Of a stretch of DNA of 64,000 nt, positions 19,893-27,871 are shown piece by piece. Below the pieces are notes generated by a model. The model saw nothing but the letters and a program-made list of their open reading frames with translations. It ran no database searches and was not told where the DNA came from. The stretch covers positions 62,001 through 126,000 of the forward strand of contig NZ_JAQZSM010000001.1 in NCBI RefSeq assembly GCF_028745735.1. Direction: 5' to 3'. The DNA comes from Roseinatronobacter alkalisoli (GTDB lineage Bacteria > Pseudomonadota > Alphaproteobacteria > Rhodobacterales > Rhodobacteraceae). Each line of letters begins with the position of its first letter. Position 1 is the stretch's first letter. Made by a program: the position numbers and the translations under genes.

Positions 19893-20330
19893 ATGGGTTT
19901 GCAAAAGCAGTTCGTTGCACCGCATGCACCACAGCAGCGGGTCAGGAATGAAAAACATGTGGCGGCATTGACGTTGCTGCGCGTGTTGATGCGCCAGTGC
20001 CGCGCCAAGGCCCGTCTGGAACCGTTCGAGGCCTGCGCAATCCTGCAAAATGCCCCGCATGAAGGCGCGCAACCCTATGCTGATGCATTGCTGCGCGTTC
20101 TGGCACAGGGGTTGGCCCATGGTCCGGTTATTCACCGCGCCGGCGCGCAGGAATGTTCGTTTGATGAAAGCTGGCTGTTGGCGCTGATGGATGCAATTTC
20201 GCATGATGACCGCGCCAGCACGGCCTTTCTGTTGCGTGCGCGGCTGCCCTTGCATTTGCGCCGTCATGTGGGCTGGTTGACCGCGCAGATGATAGACCGC
20301 TTGCCCGGTCTGAAACCCGCCCCGGTCTGA
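19893..20330 (+). CDS. Hypothetical protein, function unknown
   Basis: I do not recognise this 145-residue, probably soluble, mostly helical protein. It starts MGLQKQFVAPHAPQQR at ATG 19893, with GGAG seven bases upstream. It is rich in Ala, Leu, Arg and His, has three to four Cys (in RQCRAK, FEACAIL and AQECSF), and shows no signal peptide or membrane segment. It lies between the dxs terminator and the iron-regulated dps promoter, so it appears to be its own transcription unit. An 8-bp inverted repeat (TTTATTCC at 19850, GGAATAAA at 19873) sits just upstream of its ribosome site and may be an operator. Confidence 0.7.
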   Translation: MGLQKQFVAPHAPQQRVRNEKHVAALTLLRVLMRQCRAKARLEPFEACAILQNAPHEGAQPYADALLRVLAQGLAHGPVIHRAGAQECSFDESWLLALMDAISHDDRASTAFLLRARLPLHLRRHVGWLTAQMIDRLPGLKPAPV

Positions 20331-20351
20331 AATCCGATTGAATCCGTAGGA

Positions 20352-20368
20352 TTTAGAATCTTTCTAAA
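20352..20368. promoter_or_regulatory. Irr-box-like palindrome upstream of dps
   Basis: TTTAGAATCTTTCTAAA is a perfect 7-3-7 palindrome. It matches the iron control element form TTTAGAA-N3-TTCTAAA bound by Irr in alphaproteobacteria (recalled consensus). It ends five bases before the -35 box of the dps promoter. Confidence 0.75.
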
Positions 20369-20373
20369 AAAGC

Positions 20374-20402
20374 TTGAAACACACCCCGGCCTCGCCTATC
20401 TT
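20374..20402 (+). promoter_or_regulatory. Sigma70-type promoter of dps
   Basis: TTGAAA (20374-20379), a 17-bp spacer, then TATCTT (20397-20402). Transcription would start near 20409, giving a leader of about 77 nt to the dps ATG. Confidence 0.7.
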
Positions 20403-20485
20403 CATTGCAAGCGGGTAGCCAGCAGTGTCGCAAGCCAGTCCCGTGTTGCACAATCCATGATTTGTTAGATGACAGGAGGGTTCTC

Positions 20486-20956
20486 ATGACCCAGACAGCA
20501 CAACAATTGACCCCCAGCGCACAGGAAGCCATTTGCGAGGCGCTGAACCAATGCGTGGCGGAAACGGCCGTGACCACCATGCTTGCACAGAATTTTCACT
20601 GGAATGTCACCGGCATGGCCTTCGGCCCGCTGCATGCGATGTTCCAGAATATATATGAGGATCACTTCACCGCGCAGGATGAGCTGGCCGAACGTGTGAA
20701 AGCACTTGGCGGACACGCGGAAGGGCAGCTTGCGGGCATGCTGAAACGCTCCAAGGTGATGGAACATGACGGCCACGCCACTGCCGAAGCGATGATCGAA
20801 ACCATGGCCAAGGCGCAGGATACGCTGGCGGCAACCCTTGCGGGCGCTGCCGCGATTGCCGAAGAGCATGGCGACCTGCTGACGCAGGATCTGGCCATCG
20901 GGCGTGGACAGGTGCATGAAAAATTCGCGTGGCTTCTGCGCGCGCATCTGGGCTGA
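20486..20956 (+). CDS. dps: Dps family ferritin-like DNA-protection protein
   Basis: Dodecameric mini-ferritin that oxidises and stores iron and protects DNA from peroxide. The product has 156 residues, starting at ATG 20486 with AGGAGG five to six bases upstream. The inter-subunit ferroxidase site is visible as H38 (NFHWNV), H50, D65 and E69; position 54, acidic in E. coli Dps, is Gln here. No Lys-rich N-terminal tail is present, so direct DNA binding is doubtful. The Irr-type box in its promoter indicates iron control. Confidence 0.92.
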   Translation: MTQTAQQLTPSAQEAICEALNQCVAETAVTTMLAQNFHWNVTGMAFGPLHAMFQNIYEDHFTAQDELAERVKALGGHAEGQLAGMLKRSKVMEHDGHATAEAMIETMAKAQDTLAATLAGAAAIAEEHGDLLTQDLAIGRGQVHEKFAWLLRAHLG

Positions 20957-20962
20957 TGCACG

Positions 20963-21202
20963 CTACAGCGGTGGCTTGACGCCTTTCTTCTCGCAGCGTT
21001 TGCGAAAAGCTTCGGCCCAGTGGCGATATCTGCCAAGATCGTTTTGTTGATGCACCAGAAGGTCCAGAAAGGCCTTCTGGTGTTTTTCTTTTTTCAGTTT
21101 CTTGAACATGGATTTCTGCGCTTTGGTCATCGAACATCCGATACAATGACCTTCGCGCTTGAATTTGCACACGTCGATGCAGGGCGAGGGGATCTTGCTC
21201 AT
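20963..21202 (-). CDS. DUF1289 family protein (second copy)
   Basis: A 79-residue protein starting MSKIPSPCIDVCKFKREGHC. It has the CxxxC...CxxC pattern (SPCIDVC, HCIGC) shared with the paralogue at 13282-13527, followed by a very Lys-rich segment (KKLKKEKHQK) and a basic C-terminal tail. Its role is unknown. It converges with dps (6 bp apart) and lies downstream of hemP, with which it may be transcribed. Confidence 0.85.
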   Translation of the reverse strand: MSKIPSPCIDVCKFKREGHCIGCSMTKAQKSMFKKLKKEKHQKAFLDLLVHQQNDLGRYRHWAEAFRKRCEKKGVKPPL

Positions 21203-21250
21203 TGCTGTGTTGTCCTGACTGGCCCTGTGGCAGGGCAACTGGCTGGGCTG

Positions 21251-21454
21251 TTATTTGGTCAAGATTAGTTTGCGTGTCCGGGTAATGCGCAGCGTATAGA
21301 CCTGTCCGTCAAGTGCGATATGCGCAGTTACGCCCCCATTGGTCAGTATCGCGGCGTCATGGCAGGGCAAATCCGTGTCCATGTGCGCGGCGACGGGGAA
21401 GTTCTGCGCGTCATGGTGCAAGGGGCCGTTGGAATGCAGGTGCTTTTCAGTCAT
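21251..21454 (-). CDS. hemP: Hemin uptake protein HemP
   Basis: Small 67-residue protein ending in the family signature VYTLRITRTRKLILTK, which is diagnostic for HemP. HemP proteins are linked to haem uptake and, in some beta- and alphaproteobacteria, act as activators of haem receptor genes. The ATG at 21454 (MTEKHLHSNG) is chosen by length; no strong ribosome site is visible and a start at 21382 is possible. No haem receptor or hmu transporter gene is adjacent. Confidence 0.8.
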   Translation of the reverse strand: MTEKHLHSNGPLHHDAQNFPVAAHMDTDLPCHDAAILTNGGVTAHIALDGQVYTLRITRTRKLILTK

Positions 21455-21904
21455 GATGGCTGCGACGGGTCTGAACGCTGGAACAACAGAAAATCTGTCA
21501 GGGCGGCGTGTTCCGTCAGACACGTGCAAGGGGTTTCGCAGACCCGTTCAAGCAATTCCGAACGGCATGTGGCGTCAGCGCACCCGGCCTGGGGGTTTGT
21601 GGCCCTGCGCGGTGTCGGGTTTTCTGGTGCCGACAATGCAGAAAAGGTCATGTGCTTGGTCCGAAACAGATCGGCAGTGATACCGAATTCATGCGTATAC
21701 CGGGCTGACCTGTTGGTTGGCTTGGTTGCTGGCCAAAACCTAGCAAAATAATCGGAATAGTCAAGCGCTACGTCCGGCTTCGGGACGCTCCGCACGGCGC
21801 CGCCCGTATATGGGCGGGCGTTCGGGCGATAATTAACCCCATGGTTATGAATTTTGCACAAGATTATAATTTATTCCGTCGCCTGTGCTATGTAAGATGG
21901 GCCC
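21455..21904. other. Divergent intergenic region hemP / pcaD
   Basis: 450 bp without a supportable gene. It holds the PcaQ-like box at 21833-21848, a TATAAT at 21865-21870, and a hairpin CCGCCCG/CGGGCGG type near 21800-21818. On the minus strand TTGACT (21759-21764) could be the -35 of hemP. Open frames here run through the hemP antisense strand and look non-coding. Confidence 0.5.
21833..21848. promoter_or_regulatory. PcaQ-type operator upstream of pcaD
   Basis: TTAACCCCATGGTTAT on the plus strand reads ATAACC-N4-GGTTAA on the minus strand. This is the interrupted palindrome reported for the LysR regulator PcaQ in Sinorhizobium (recalled consensus). Its centre is 64 bp before the pcaD start codon. 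Confidence 0.7.
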
Positions 21905-22690
21905 ATGAAAACAGTCATACATAATGGTACTGTCCTGCATATCCGCGATGAAGGTCCGCGCGATGGCGCGCCTGTGCTGTTCGCCAATTCATTGGGAACA
22001 GATTTGCGGGTGTGGGACGCGGTTTTGCCGCTGCTGCCGGACGGGCTGCGTCTGATCCGCTATGACAAACGGGGGCATGGGCTGTCCGATGCGCCGCCCG
22101 CGCCCTATGCGATGGATGATCTGATTGCCGATGCGGCAGCGGTTCTGGATGCATTGCAGGTCACGAAAGCGGTTGTTGTCGGTCTGTCCATCGGCGGGAT
22201 GATCGCACAGGGGCTGGCGCATGCGCGCCCCGATCTGGTGCGCGGCATTGTGCTGATGGATACGGCGGCGCGGATTGGCCCTGCGCAGATGTGGCAGGAC
22301 CGTATCAAGGCCGTGCAGGAGCATGGCATCGCGCCCCTTGCTGATGGAGTCATGGCGCGCTGGTTCGCCCCCGCCTTTCACCGTGACAACGCGGCTGAAC
22401 TGGCACTGTGGCGCAACATGCTGTGTCGTACAACGCGCGACGGGTATGCAGGCTGCTGCGCCGCCATTGCGGGCGCGGACCTGACTGACACAACCCGTGC
22501 GCTGGACCTGCCCGCGATCGCCATGGCCGGAAGCGAGGATGGCGCGACCCCGCCTGAACTGGTGCGGGCAACCGCCAGCCTTCTGGGGGCACAGTTCCAT
22601 CTGATTGACGGGGCAGGGCATCTGCCCTGCGTCGAATCCCCCGCGCGCGTGGCAGACCTGATCACGGCATTCCTGAAGGAGACAGCATGA
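21905..22690 (+). CDS. pcaD: 3-oxoadipate enol-lactonase
   Basis: Alpha/beta hydrolase of 261 residues that opens 3-oxoadipate enol-lactone to 3-oxoadipate. The oxyanion HGxxx region is the FANSLGTDLRVWD segment, the nucleophile elbow is GLSIGGMIAQGLA, the Asp is in the AMAGSEDGATPP region and the catalytic His is in GAGHLPCVESP. It is the first gene of the pca operon. The last four bases overlap pcaC (ATGA). The ATG at 21905 has only a weak ribosome site (GATGGG). Confidence 0.93.
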   Translation: MKTVIHNGTVLHIRDEGPRDGAPVLFANSLGTDLRVWDAVLPLLPDGLRLIRYDKRGHGLSDAPPAPYAMDDLIADAAAVLDALQVTKAVVVGLSIGGMIAQGLAHARPDLVRGIVLMDTAARIGPAQMWQDRIKAVQEHGIAPLADGVMARWFAPAFHRDNAAELALWRNMLCRTTRDGYAGCCAAIAGADLTDTTRALDLPAIAMAGSEDGATPPELVRATASLLGAQFHLIDGAGHLPCVESPARVADLITAFLKETA

Positions 22691-23073
22691 CCAACCGTTT
22701 TGACACCGGAATGGCTGTGCGGCGCAGCGTTCTGGGCGATGCCCATGTGGACCGTGCAGAAGCCGCGCGCAGCGATTTGGACACACCCTTTCAGACATTG
22801 ATCACCGAAGGGGCCTGGGGCACTGTCTGGGCATCAGATGCGATCAGCCGCCGCGAACGGTCCATGCTGACGCTGGCCCTGCTGGCCGCAACTGGCAATT
22901 TCGAGGAAATCCCGATGCATATCCGGGCAACCGCGCATACCGGTGCAAGCCAGCGCGATGTGATGGAAGCCTTTCAACATGTTGCGATTTATGCAGGCGT
23001 TCCGCGTGCAAATCATGCGATAAAACTGGCGAAAGCCACCTTTGCCGAGATGGAGGCGGCAGACAATGCTTGA
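22687..23073 (+). CDS. pcaC: 4-carboxymuconolactone decarboxylase
   Basis: Small 128-residue enzyme of the CMD/AhpD-like fold that decarboxylates 4-carboxymuconolactone to 3-oxoadipate enol-lactone. Seen are FQTLITEGAWGTVWA, the ISRRERSMLTLALLAATGN core and the EIPMHIRATAHTGASQRDVMEA segment. It is a stand-alone enzyme, not the PcaL fusion with PcaD found in actinobacteria. It overlaps pcaD by four bases and pcaH by eight. Confidence 0.95.
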   Translation: MTNRFDTGMAVRRSVLGDAHVDRAEAARSDLDTPFQTLITEGAWGTVWASDAISRRERSMLTLALLAATGNFEEIPMHIRATAHTGASQRDVMEAFQHVAIYAGVPRANHAIKLAKATFAEMEAADNA

Positions 23074-23791
23074 TGGACCATTGATCCCGCGCAACCGCGC
23101 GATACACCCCGACCCATATGATCCGGGCTACAAGACCAGCGTGCCCCGGTCCCCCAACCTGCCGCTTCTGTCGCTGGATTCAACCCCGTCCGAAGAAACC
23201 GGCCCAACTTTCGGCCACAGCCGTCTGGGCGCGCTGGACAACAACCTGATTCTGAACTGGACACGCGGCGCGGCACCTGCTGTCGGCGAACGTATCCTGA
23301 TGCATGGGCGCGTTCTGGACGAACATGGCCGCCCGGTGCCCAACACGTTGGTTGAAATCTGGCAGGCCAATGCGGGCGGGCGTTACCGCCACAAGAAGGA
23401 CGGCTATCTTGCGCCCCTTGACCCCAATTTTGGCGGCGCTGGCCGTACCTTGACCGACGAATACGGGCGGTATCAGTTCCTGACCATTCGCCCCGGTGCC
23501 TATCCATGGCCCAATCGCGCGAATGACTGGCGGCCCATGCATATTCACATCTCGGTTTTCGGCCATAGCTTCGGGCAGCGCCTGATCACCCAGATGTATT
23601 TCGAAGGTGACCCGCTGATCCCGCTTTGCCCGATTGCCGCAACCATCAAGAACCGCGCGCAGCTTGACCGTTTGGTGGCACCGCTGGACATGGCGGCCTC
23701 CAAACCGCTGGATTATCTGGCCTATAAATTCGACATTGTGCTGCGGGGCCGCCGCCAGAGCATGTTCGAAAACAAACCTGAGGGGATGTGA
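23066..23791 (+). CDS. pcaH: Protocatechuate 3,4-dioxygenase beta subunit
   Basis: Holds the non-haem Fe3+ site that cleaves protocatechuate between the hydroxyls to 3-carboxy-cis,cis-muconate. The product is 241 residues from the ATG at 23066 (GGAGG upstream). The four iron ligands are visible: Y107 in GGRYRHKKD, Y146 in RPGAYPWPN, and H159 and H161 in PMHIHIS. The N-terminal PCDO_beta segment (PRNRAIHPDPYDPGYKTS) is present. It pairs with PcaG encoded immediately downstream. Confidence 0.97.
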   Translation: MLDGPLIPRNRAIHPDPYDPGYKTSVPRSPNLPLLSLDSTPSEETGPTFGHSRLGALDNNLILNWTRGAAPAVGERILMHGRVLDEHGRPVPNTLVEIWQANAGGRYRHKKDGYLAPLDPNFGGAGRTLTDEYGRYQFLTIRPGAYPWPNRANDWRPMHIHISVFGHSFGQRLITQMYFEGDPLIPLCPIAATIKNRAQLDRLVAPLDMAASKPLDYLAYKFDIVLRGRRQSMFENKPEGM

Positions 23792-23793
23792 TC

Positions 23794-24393
23794 ATGGTGC
23801 AGAAACTTGACATGCTGCAGGAAACCCCGTCGCAGACTGCCGGTCCCTATGTCCATATAGGAATGATGCCAACCTATGCAGGCAATGCCGGAACTTTTGA
23901 TGATGAAATCGGCACAAGCCCCATTTCCGACGGTGCGCAAGGCGACGTGATCGAGATTACAGGCTCGGTCTATGATGGCACGGGCTGGGCCATGCGCGAT
24001 GCCCTGATCGAAAGCTGGCAACCGGATGCGCAGGGCAAATTCGCAGGGCAGGATGGTGCGGACCCCAACGTGTCGGGGTTCTGCCGGTTCGCGGCGGATG
24101 CGGAATCGGGCGAGTTCTGCCTGCGCACAGTGAAACCCGGCGCGGTCGCAACAGCCGGTGGCACCTTGCAGGCCCCCCATATCGCGCTGTGGATCGTGGC
24201 GCGTGGTATCAATATCGGCCTGCAGACCCGCATCTATTTTGAAGATGAGGATAACAGCAACGACCCCGTTCTGGCGCGTATCGAACAGCGCCCGCGCGTC
24301 GACACGCTGATCGCGAAAAAGACCGGTCCGGGGCAATACCGGTTCGATATTCGCTTGCAGGGCGCGGGTGAAACCGTGTTTCTGGACATGTGA
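23794..24393 (+). CDS. pcaG: Protocatechuate 3,4-dioxygenase alpha subunit
   Basis: Non-catalytic partner of PcaH, 199 residues, with the same beta-sandwich fold but without the His-x-His ligands; it shapes the substrate pocket. It shows ETPSQTAGPYVHIG near the N-terminus, LIESWQPDAQGKF and FARGIN-like IVARGINIGLQTRIYFEDE. The ATG at 23794 has GAGGGG eight bases upstream; a GTG at 23788 overlapping the pcaH stop is a less likely start. Confidence 0.95.
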   Translation: MVQKLDMLQETPSQTAGPYVHIGMMPTYAGNAGTFDDEIGTSPISDGAQGDVIEITGSVYDGTGWAMRDALIESWQPDAQGKFAGQDGADPNVSGFCRFAADAESGEFCLRTVKPGAVATAGGTLQAPHIALWIVARGINIGLQTRIYFEDEDNSNDPVLARIEQRPRVDTLIAKKTGPGQYRFDIRLQGAGETVFLDM

Positions 24394-24477
24394 TACAGAC
24401 CGCCCCCCCCGCCCGCGCTGATCTCTCAGCCGGGCAGGTAGGGGGGCACAACGCGCGCGAGAAGGACCATACCCGTC

Positions 24478-25311
24478 ATGACAAATCCTTGCATCATCGC
24501 TGTGGCGATCACCGGCTCGGTGCCGACCAAGGCCAATAATCCCGCTGTGCCGGTCACCATTCCGGAACAGATTGAAAGCACGCAGGAAGCATTCGAAGCA
24601 GGTGCCACGATCGCGCATTGCCATGTGCGCAATGATGATGAAACCCCGTCATCGGACCCCGAAAAATTCGCGCGCCTGAAGGAGGGGCTGGAAAAACACT
24701 GCCCTGGAATGATTATCCAGCTTTCCACGGGTGGGCGTTCCGGTGCCGGGCAGGCACGCGGCGGAATGCTGCCGCTGCGCCCTGACATGGCGTCGCTTTC
24801 GGTGGGGTCGAATAACTTCCCGACGAGGGTTTATGAAAACCCGCCGGATCTGGTGGATTGGCTGGCATCCGAAATGCTGAAATACGACGTCATGCCAGAG
24901 ATAGAGGCCTTTGATCTGTCGCATATCATTCAGGCCGCGAAAATGGCGGGTGACGGGCGATTGAAACAGCCGCTTTATGTTCAGTTCGTTATGGGCGTGA
25001 AAAACGCCATGATCGCGGATGAGCGTATTCTGGATATCTATATCGAAACCCTGAAACGTTTTGCCCCCGATGCGAACTGGTGCGCGGCGGGCATTGGCCC
25101 GAACCAGATTGTGGTCAATGAATGGGCCATTGCGCGCGGCGGCCATACCCGCACCGGACTGGAAGACAATGTGCGGCTGGACCGCGACCGGCTGGCCCCG
25201 TCCAATGCGGCCCTTGTGGCGCGCGCGGCCGATTTATGCGCGAAATATGACCGGCCAGTGGCGACATGGCAACAGGCGCGCGACATTCTGAACCTGCCGC
25301 TGCGGTCATGA
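24478..25311 (+). CDS. BKACE (DUF849) beta-keto acid cleavage enzyme
   Basis: Zinc-dependent TIM-barrel enzyme of 277 residues. The family condenses a beta-keto acid with acetyl-CoA and splits it into acetoacetate and a CoA ester. Zinc ligands are H47 and H49 in IAHCHVRNDD and the Glu of VVNEWAIARGG; the STGGRSG and SVGSNNFP loops bind substrate. It is embedded between pcaG (84 bp away) and pcaB (4-bp overlap). Given this place, 3-oxoadipate is the natural guess for substrate, yielding succinyl-CoA and acetoacetate in one step. That is inference: known family members use several keto acids. Confidence 0.88.
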   Translation: MTNPCIIAVAITGSVPTKANNPAVPVTIPEQIESTQEAFEAGATIAHCHVRNDDETPSSDPEKFARLKEGLEKHCPGMIIQLSTGGRSGAGQARGGMLPLRPDMASLSVGSNNFPTRVYENPPDLVDWLASEMLKYDVMPEIEAFDLSHIIQAAKMAGDGRLKQPLYVQFVMGVKNAMIADERILDIYIETLKRFAPDANWCAAGIGPNQIVVNEWAIARGGHTRTGLEDNVRLDRDRLAPSNAALVARAADLCAKYDRPVATWQQARDILNLPLRS

Positions 25312-26630
25312 CGCCCAGCCCTTTTGACAGCGCGCTTCTGGGTCCGTTGCTGGGCGACGCAGATATGGCTGAAATCCTGTCTGAAACCCGCTTCACCGCG
25401 CATATGGTCGCGGTCGAGGGGGCCTTGGCCCGCGCCTGCGGCACTGTCGGGCTGATCCCGCAGGACAGTGCCGCGCGCATATCGGACGCGCTGTTGCAAA
25501 CCCATGTCGCGCCGCGCGATCTGGGCGCAGGAACCGCCGCTGCCGGTGTGCCGGTGCCCGCGCTGGTCAAGCGTTTGCAGGCGGAACTGGGGCCGGATGG
25601 TCAGTTCCTGCATTGGGGCGCAACCAGTCAGGATATCGTTGATTGCGCACATATTCTGCAATGGCGCGATGCGCTGACGTTGTTGGCCACACGGGTTACG
25701 CAGGTGCTGGACCTGATGCAGACCGCCAGCACGGCGCATGCCCGAACCCTGATGGCGGGGCGCACGCGCAGTCAGGTGGCAACCCCCATCAGTTTCGGGT
25801 TGCGCATCGCAACATGGGCGCAGCCGCTGATCGCGCTGGAAGCGGCCTTGCCGGACCTGCGCGCGCGTTTGCTGCGTGTCCAGTTTGGTGGCGCGTCCGG
25901 TTCTGCCAGCGCTGTGGGGGGGCATGGCGCGGCGCTGTCCGCCGCATTGGCGCAGGAATTGCATCTGGCGGACGCCCCGTGCTGGCATACTGACCGTTCT
26001 GCCATCATTGCCCTTGGGGGTTGGCTGACCGCAGTGTCGGCGGCGCTGGCGAAAGCCGCGCGCGATCTGGTCATCATGGGCCGGTCCGAAATAGCCGAAG
26101 CCCGCGCAGGCCAGGGCGGCGGGTCATCCACCATGCCGCAGAAATCAAACCCCGTCGGGGCGGAAGCAATCATCACGCTGGCCGACTGGACCACCTGTCT
26201 GCAGCCCGCCCTTGCCCGTGCGGCCAGCCCGCTGGAAGAACGCGATGGCGCGGCATGGGCGCTGGAATGGCTGGCCCTGCCGCAAATGGGCATGGCAACT
26301 GCGGCCGCGTTGCGCCATGCGACCGAGTTAATGGCAAGCCTGAAGGCCGATCCCGCAAGCATGTCCATGCAACTGGACGCAGGGCATGGCGCGGCCCTGG
26401 CAGAGGCCGCAAGTTTCGCACTGGCCGCCCATATGCCCCGCCCCAAAGCGCAGGAACTGGTCAAGAACGCGCTGGCACTGGCGCAGGCAGACGGAATTTC
26501 ACTGCCACAAGCACTGGACCGGCTGGACGGTGCCAAGGGTCTGGCGGACTGGGCCGTAACACTGTCGGCGCAATCCCAACTTGCTGCGTCCGAGGCGATG
26601 CGCACCCGAATATTTGCGCAACGCACGTAA
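25308..26630 (+). CDS. pcaB: 3-carboxy-cis,cis-muconate cycloisomerase
   Basis: Converts 3-carboxy-cis,cis-muconate to 4-carboxymuconolactone. The 440-residue product belongs to the fumarase/aspartase superfamily. The three conserved regions are AHMVAVEGALARA, HWGATSQDIVD and the signature GGGSSTMPQKSNPVGAE. The start overlaps the BKACE stop (ATGA at 25308). It is the last gene of the operon; no hairpin terminator was seen before the repeat element that follows. Confidence 0.95.
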   Translation: MTPSPFDSALLGPLLGDADMAEILSETRFTAHMVAVEGALARACGTVGLIPQDSAARISDALLQTHVAPRDLGAGTAAAGVPVPALVKRLQAELGPDGQFLHWGATSQDIVDCAHILQWRDALTLLATRVTQVLDLMQTASTAHARTLMAGRTRSQVATPISFGLRIATWAQPLIALEAALPDLRARLLRVQFGGASGSASAVGGHGAALSAALAQELHLADAPCWHTDRSAIIALGGWLTAVSAALAKAARDLVIMGRSEIAEARAGQGGGSSTMPQKSNPVGAEAIITLADWTTCLQPALARAASPLEERDGAAWALEWLALPQMGMATAAALRHATELMASLKADPASMSMQLDAGHGAALAEAASFALAAHMPRPKAQELVKNALALAQADGISLPQALDRLDGAKGLADWAVTLSAQSQLAASEAMRTRIFAQRT

Positions 26631-26647
26631 ATTTTCCGATGCCGTTG

Positions 26648-26882
26648 GGTTCTGGCCTATTGCGGACGTTGACCTATGCACAAGCCCGCGCCATCGGTGG
26701 GCCGGGGACTGCCGGTCCCACGTTCTAGAAGTTCACTTTATGCAGGCGAAATACTCCGGCATCAAAGGCTTGGTATGACGCTGGCGGAACCGGCAGGCCG
26801 CGGGACGGCCCGCCGATGGCGCGGCGGCCTGCGGCCTTGATTCCGCGCCTTTGGGTGACTGCTTCAGGCCAAAAATCTTCCA
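26648..26882 (+). repeat. Dispersed inverted-repeat element, copy 1
   Basis: About 235 bp between pcaB and pobR, about 79 percent or more like copy 2 by eye over its core. Inner inverted arms are GCGCCATCGGTGGGCC (26691 region) and GGCCCGCCGATGGCGC (26806 region). The core carries TTCACTTTATGCAGGCG. The outer edges are GGTTCTGG on the left and a CTTCAGGCC variant on the right. It holds no open frame of note and could fold into a long hairpin. Confidence 0.8.
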
Positions 26883-26908
26883 CCCTCGTTCGATGTGAGC
26901 TGATCATG

Positions 26909-27772
26909 CTATTGGTCCAACCGGCGACGATATGCCCCCGGTGACATATTGGCAAACGCCCGGAAACGCCGATTGAAATAGCTGGGGTCGTCATACCCCA
27001 GACGGTGCGCGACGGATTGCGCACTCATGCGGGTATAGGCCAGCAAGCGCGCGGCTTCGCGCATCAGATGCGCTTCGATCATGGCCTGCGGGGAAAGCCC
27101 GGTCTGGTGTTTGCACAACCGGCCCAGATTGCGCGCGGACATACCCAGCGTTGCAGCATAATCCGAGACCTGCCAATGCGCGCTGAAATGCTGCGCAATC
27201 AGTGACTGGAATCTGGCAATCCGGGGATCGGTTCTTGTCGGATGTGCGGCGGGTGATGTGGCGTGATCCCTGAATAATGCGCATAGAATCTGTCCCAGCA
27301 GGCAGCGCAAGGCGGTACTGCGAAAGCGTCGGTTTTCGGACCAGACATCAAACAACCGGCTAAAATTATCCTGAACTGCAGCGGCCGGGGCTAATATTTC
27401 TGGCCCCCGCAAAATGAATGCCAGTTCCGCACCATCCGCCAGAAATTCCGGAAAATTCTGCACAGGCAGGCTGAGGACCCACCCCTCTGTCTCGGCCGAA
27501 AAGTCAAAGCCATGAACCACTGTCGGCGGCAGACATAGCGCCACAGGGGGGGTAAGGCAGCGCTGCTGCCCTTCCAGATGAAAGGTGATCTGGCCGGAAA
27601 GCAACAGAAATATCTGCAAAAGATGTGTGTGGCGATGCGGCTTTATCTGCCAGTCCAGCCCGGCGGCGCGGTCGACTATCCGTTCCATATGCGCGATATC
27701 CGGAAATGGCGCGCGTTCACCATAAAGATGCCAGGCGGGAATTTCGGGAGGGGGGGGATTTTGCGGAATCAT
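26909..27772 (-). CDS. pobR: AraC family regulator, probable PobR
   Basis: A 287-residue transcription factor with an N-terminal cupin-type effector domain (about 20-150, with PHRHTHLLQIFLLLSG and FHLEGQQ) and a C-terminal AraC DNA-binding domain of two helix-turn-helix units (about 190-287; MSARNLGRLCKHQTGLSPQ and AHRLGYDDPSYFNRRFR). It is divergent from pobA with 99 bp between them, so it most likely activates pobA in response to 4-hydroxybenzoate. The ATG at 27772 is chosen by alignment of the cupin start; an in-frame ATG at 27808 is possible. Confidence 0.8.
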   Translation of the reverse strand: MIPQNPPPPEIPAWHLYGERAPFPDIAHMERIVDRAAGLDWQIKPHRHTHLLQIFLLLSGQITFHLEGQQRCLTPPVALCLPPTVVHGFDFSAETEGWVLSLPVQNFPEFLADGAELAFILRGPEILAPAAAVQDNFSRLFDVWSENRRFRSTALRCLLGQILCALFRDHATSPAAHPTRTDPRIARFQSLIAQHFSAHWQVSDYAATLGMSARNLGRLCKHQTGLSPQAMIEAHLMREAARLLAYTRMSAQSVAHRLGYDDPSYFNRRFRAFANMSPGAYRRRLDQ

Positions 27773-27871
27773 GTCCGGATAGTACCATAATTGGCCTGCG
27801 GAATCCATTCCACAGATGCGCTGCATCCTTAATATGACCATCAGATGAAGAAAATCAGGGAAGGAAAACCC

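Noticed and set aside
21320-21861. Open frames on both strands upstream of and across hemP
   Set aside because: They overlap hemP or the regulatory region, lack ribosome sites and show no recognisable residues.
26021-26728. Plus-strand frame of about 235 codons overlapping the end of pcaB and the repeat element
   Set aside because: It is out of frame with the conserved pcaB gene and its sequence is low-complexity Gly/Arg-rich.
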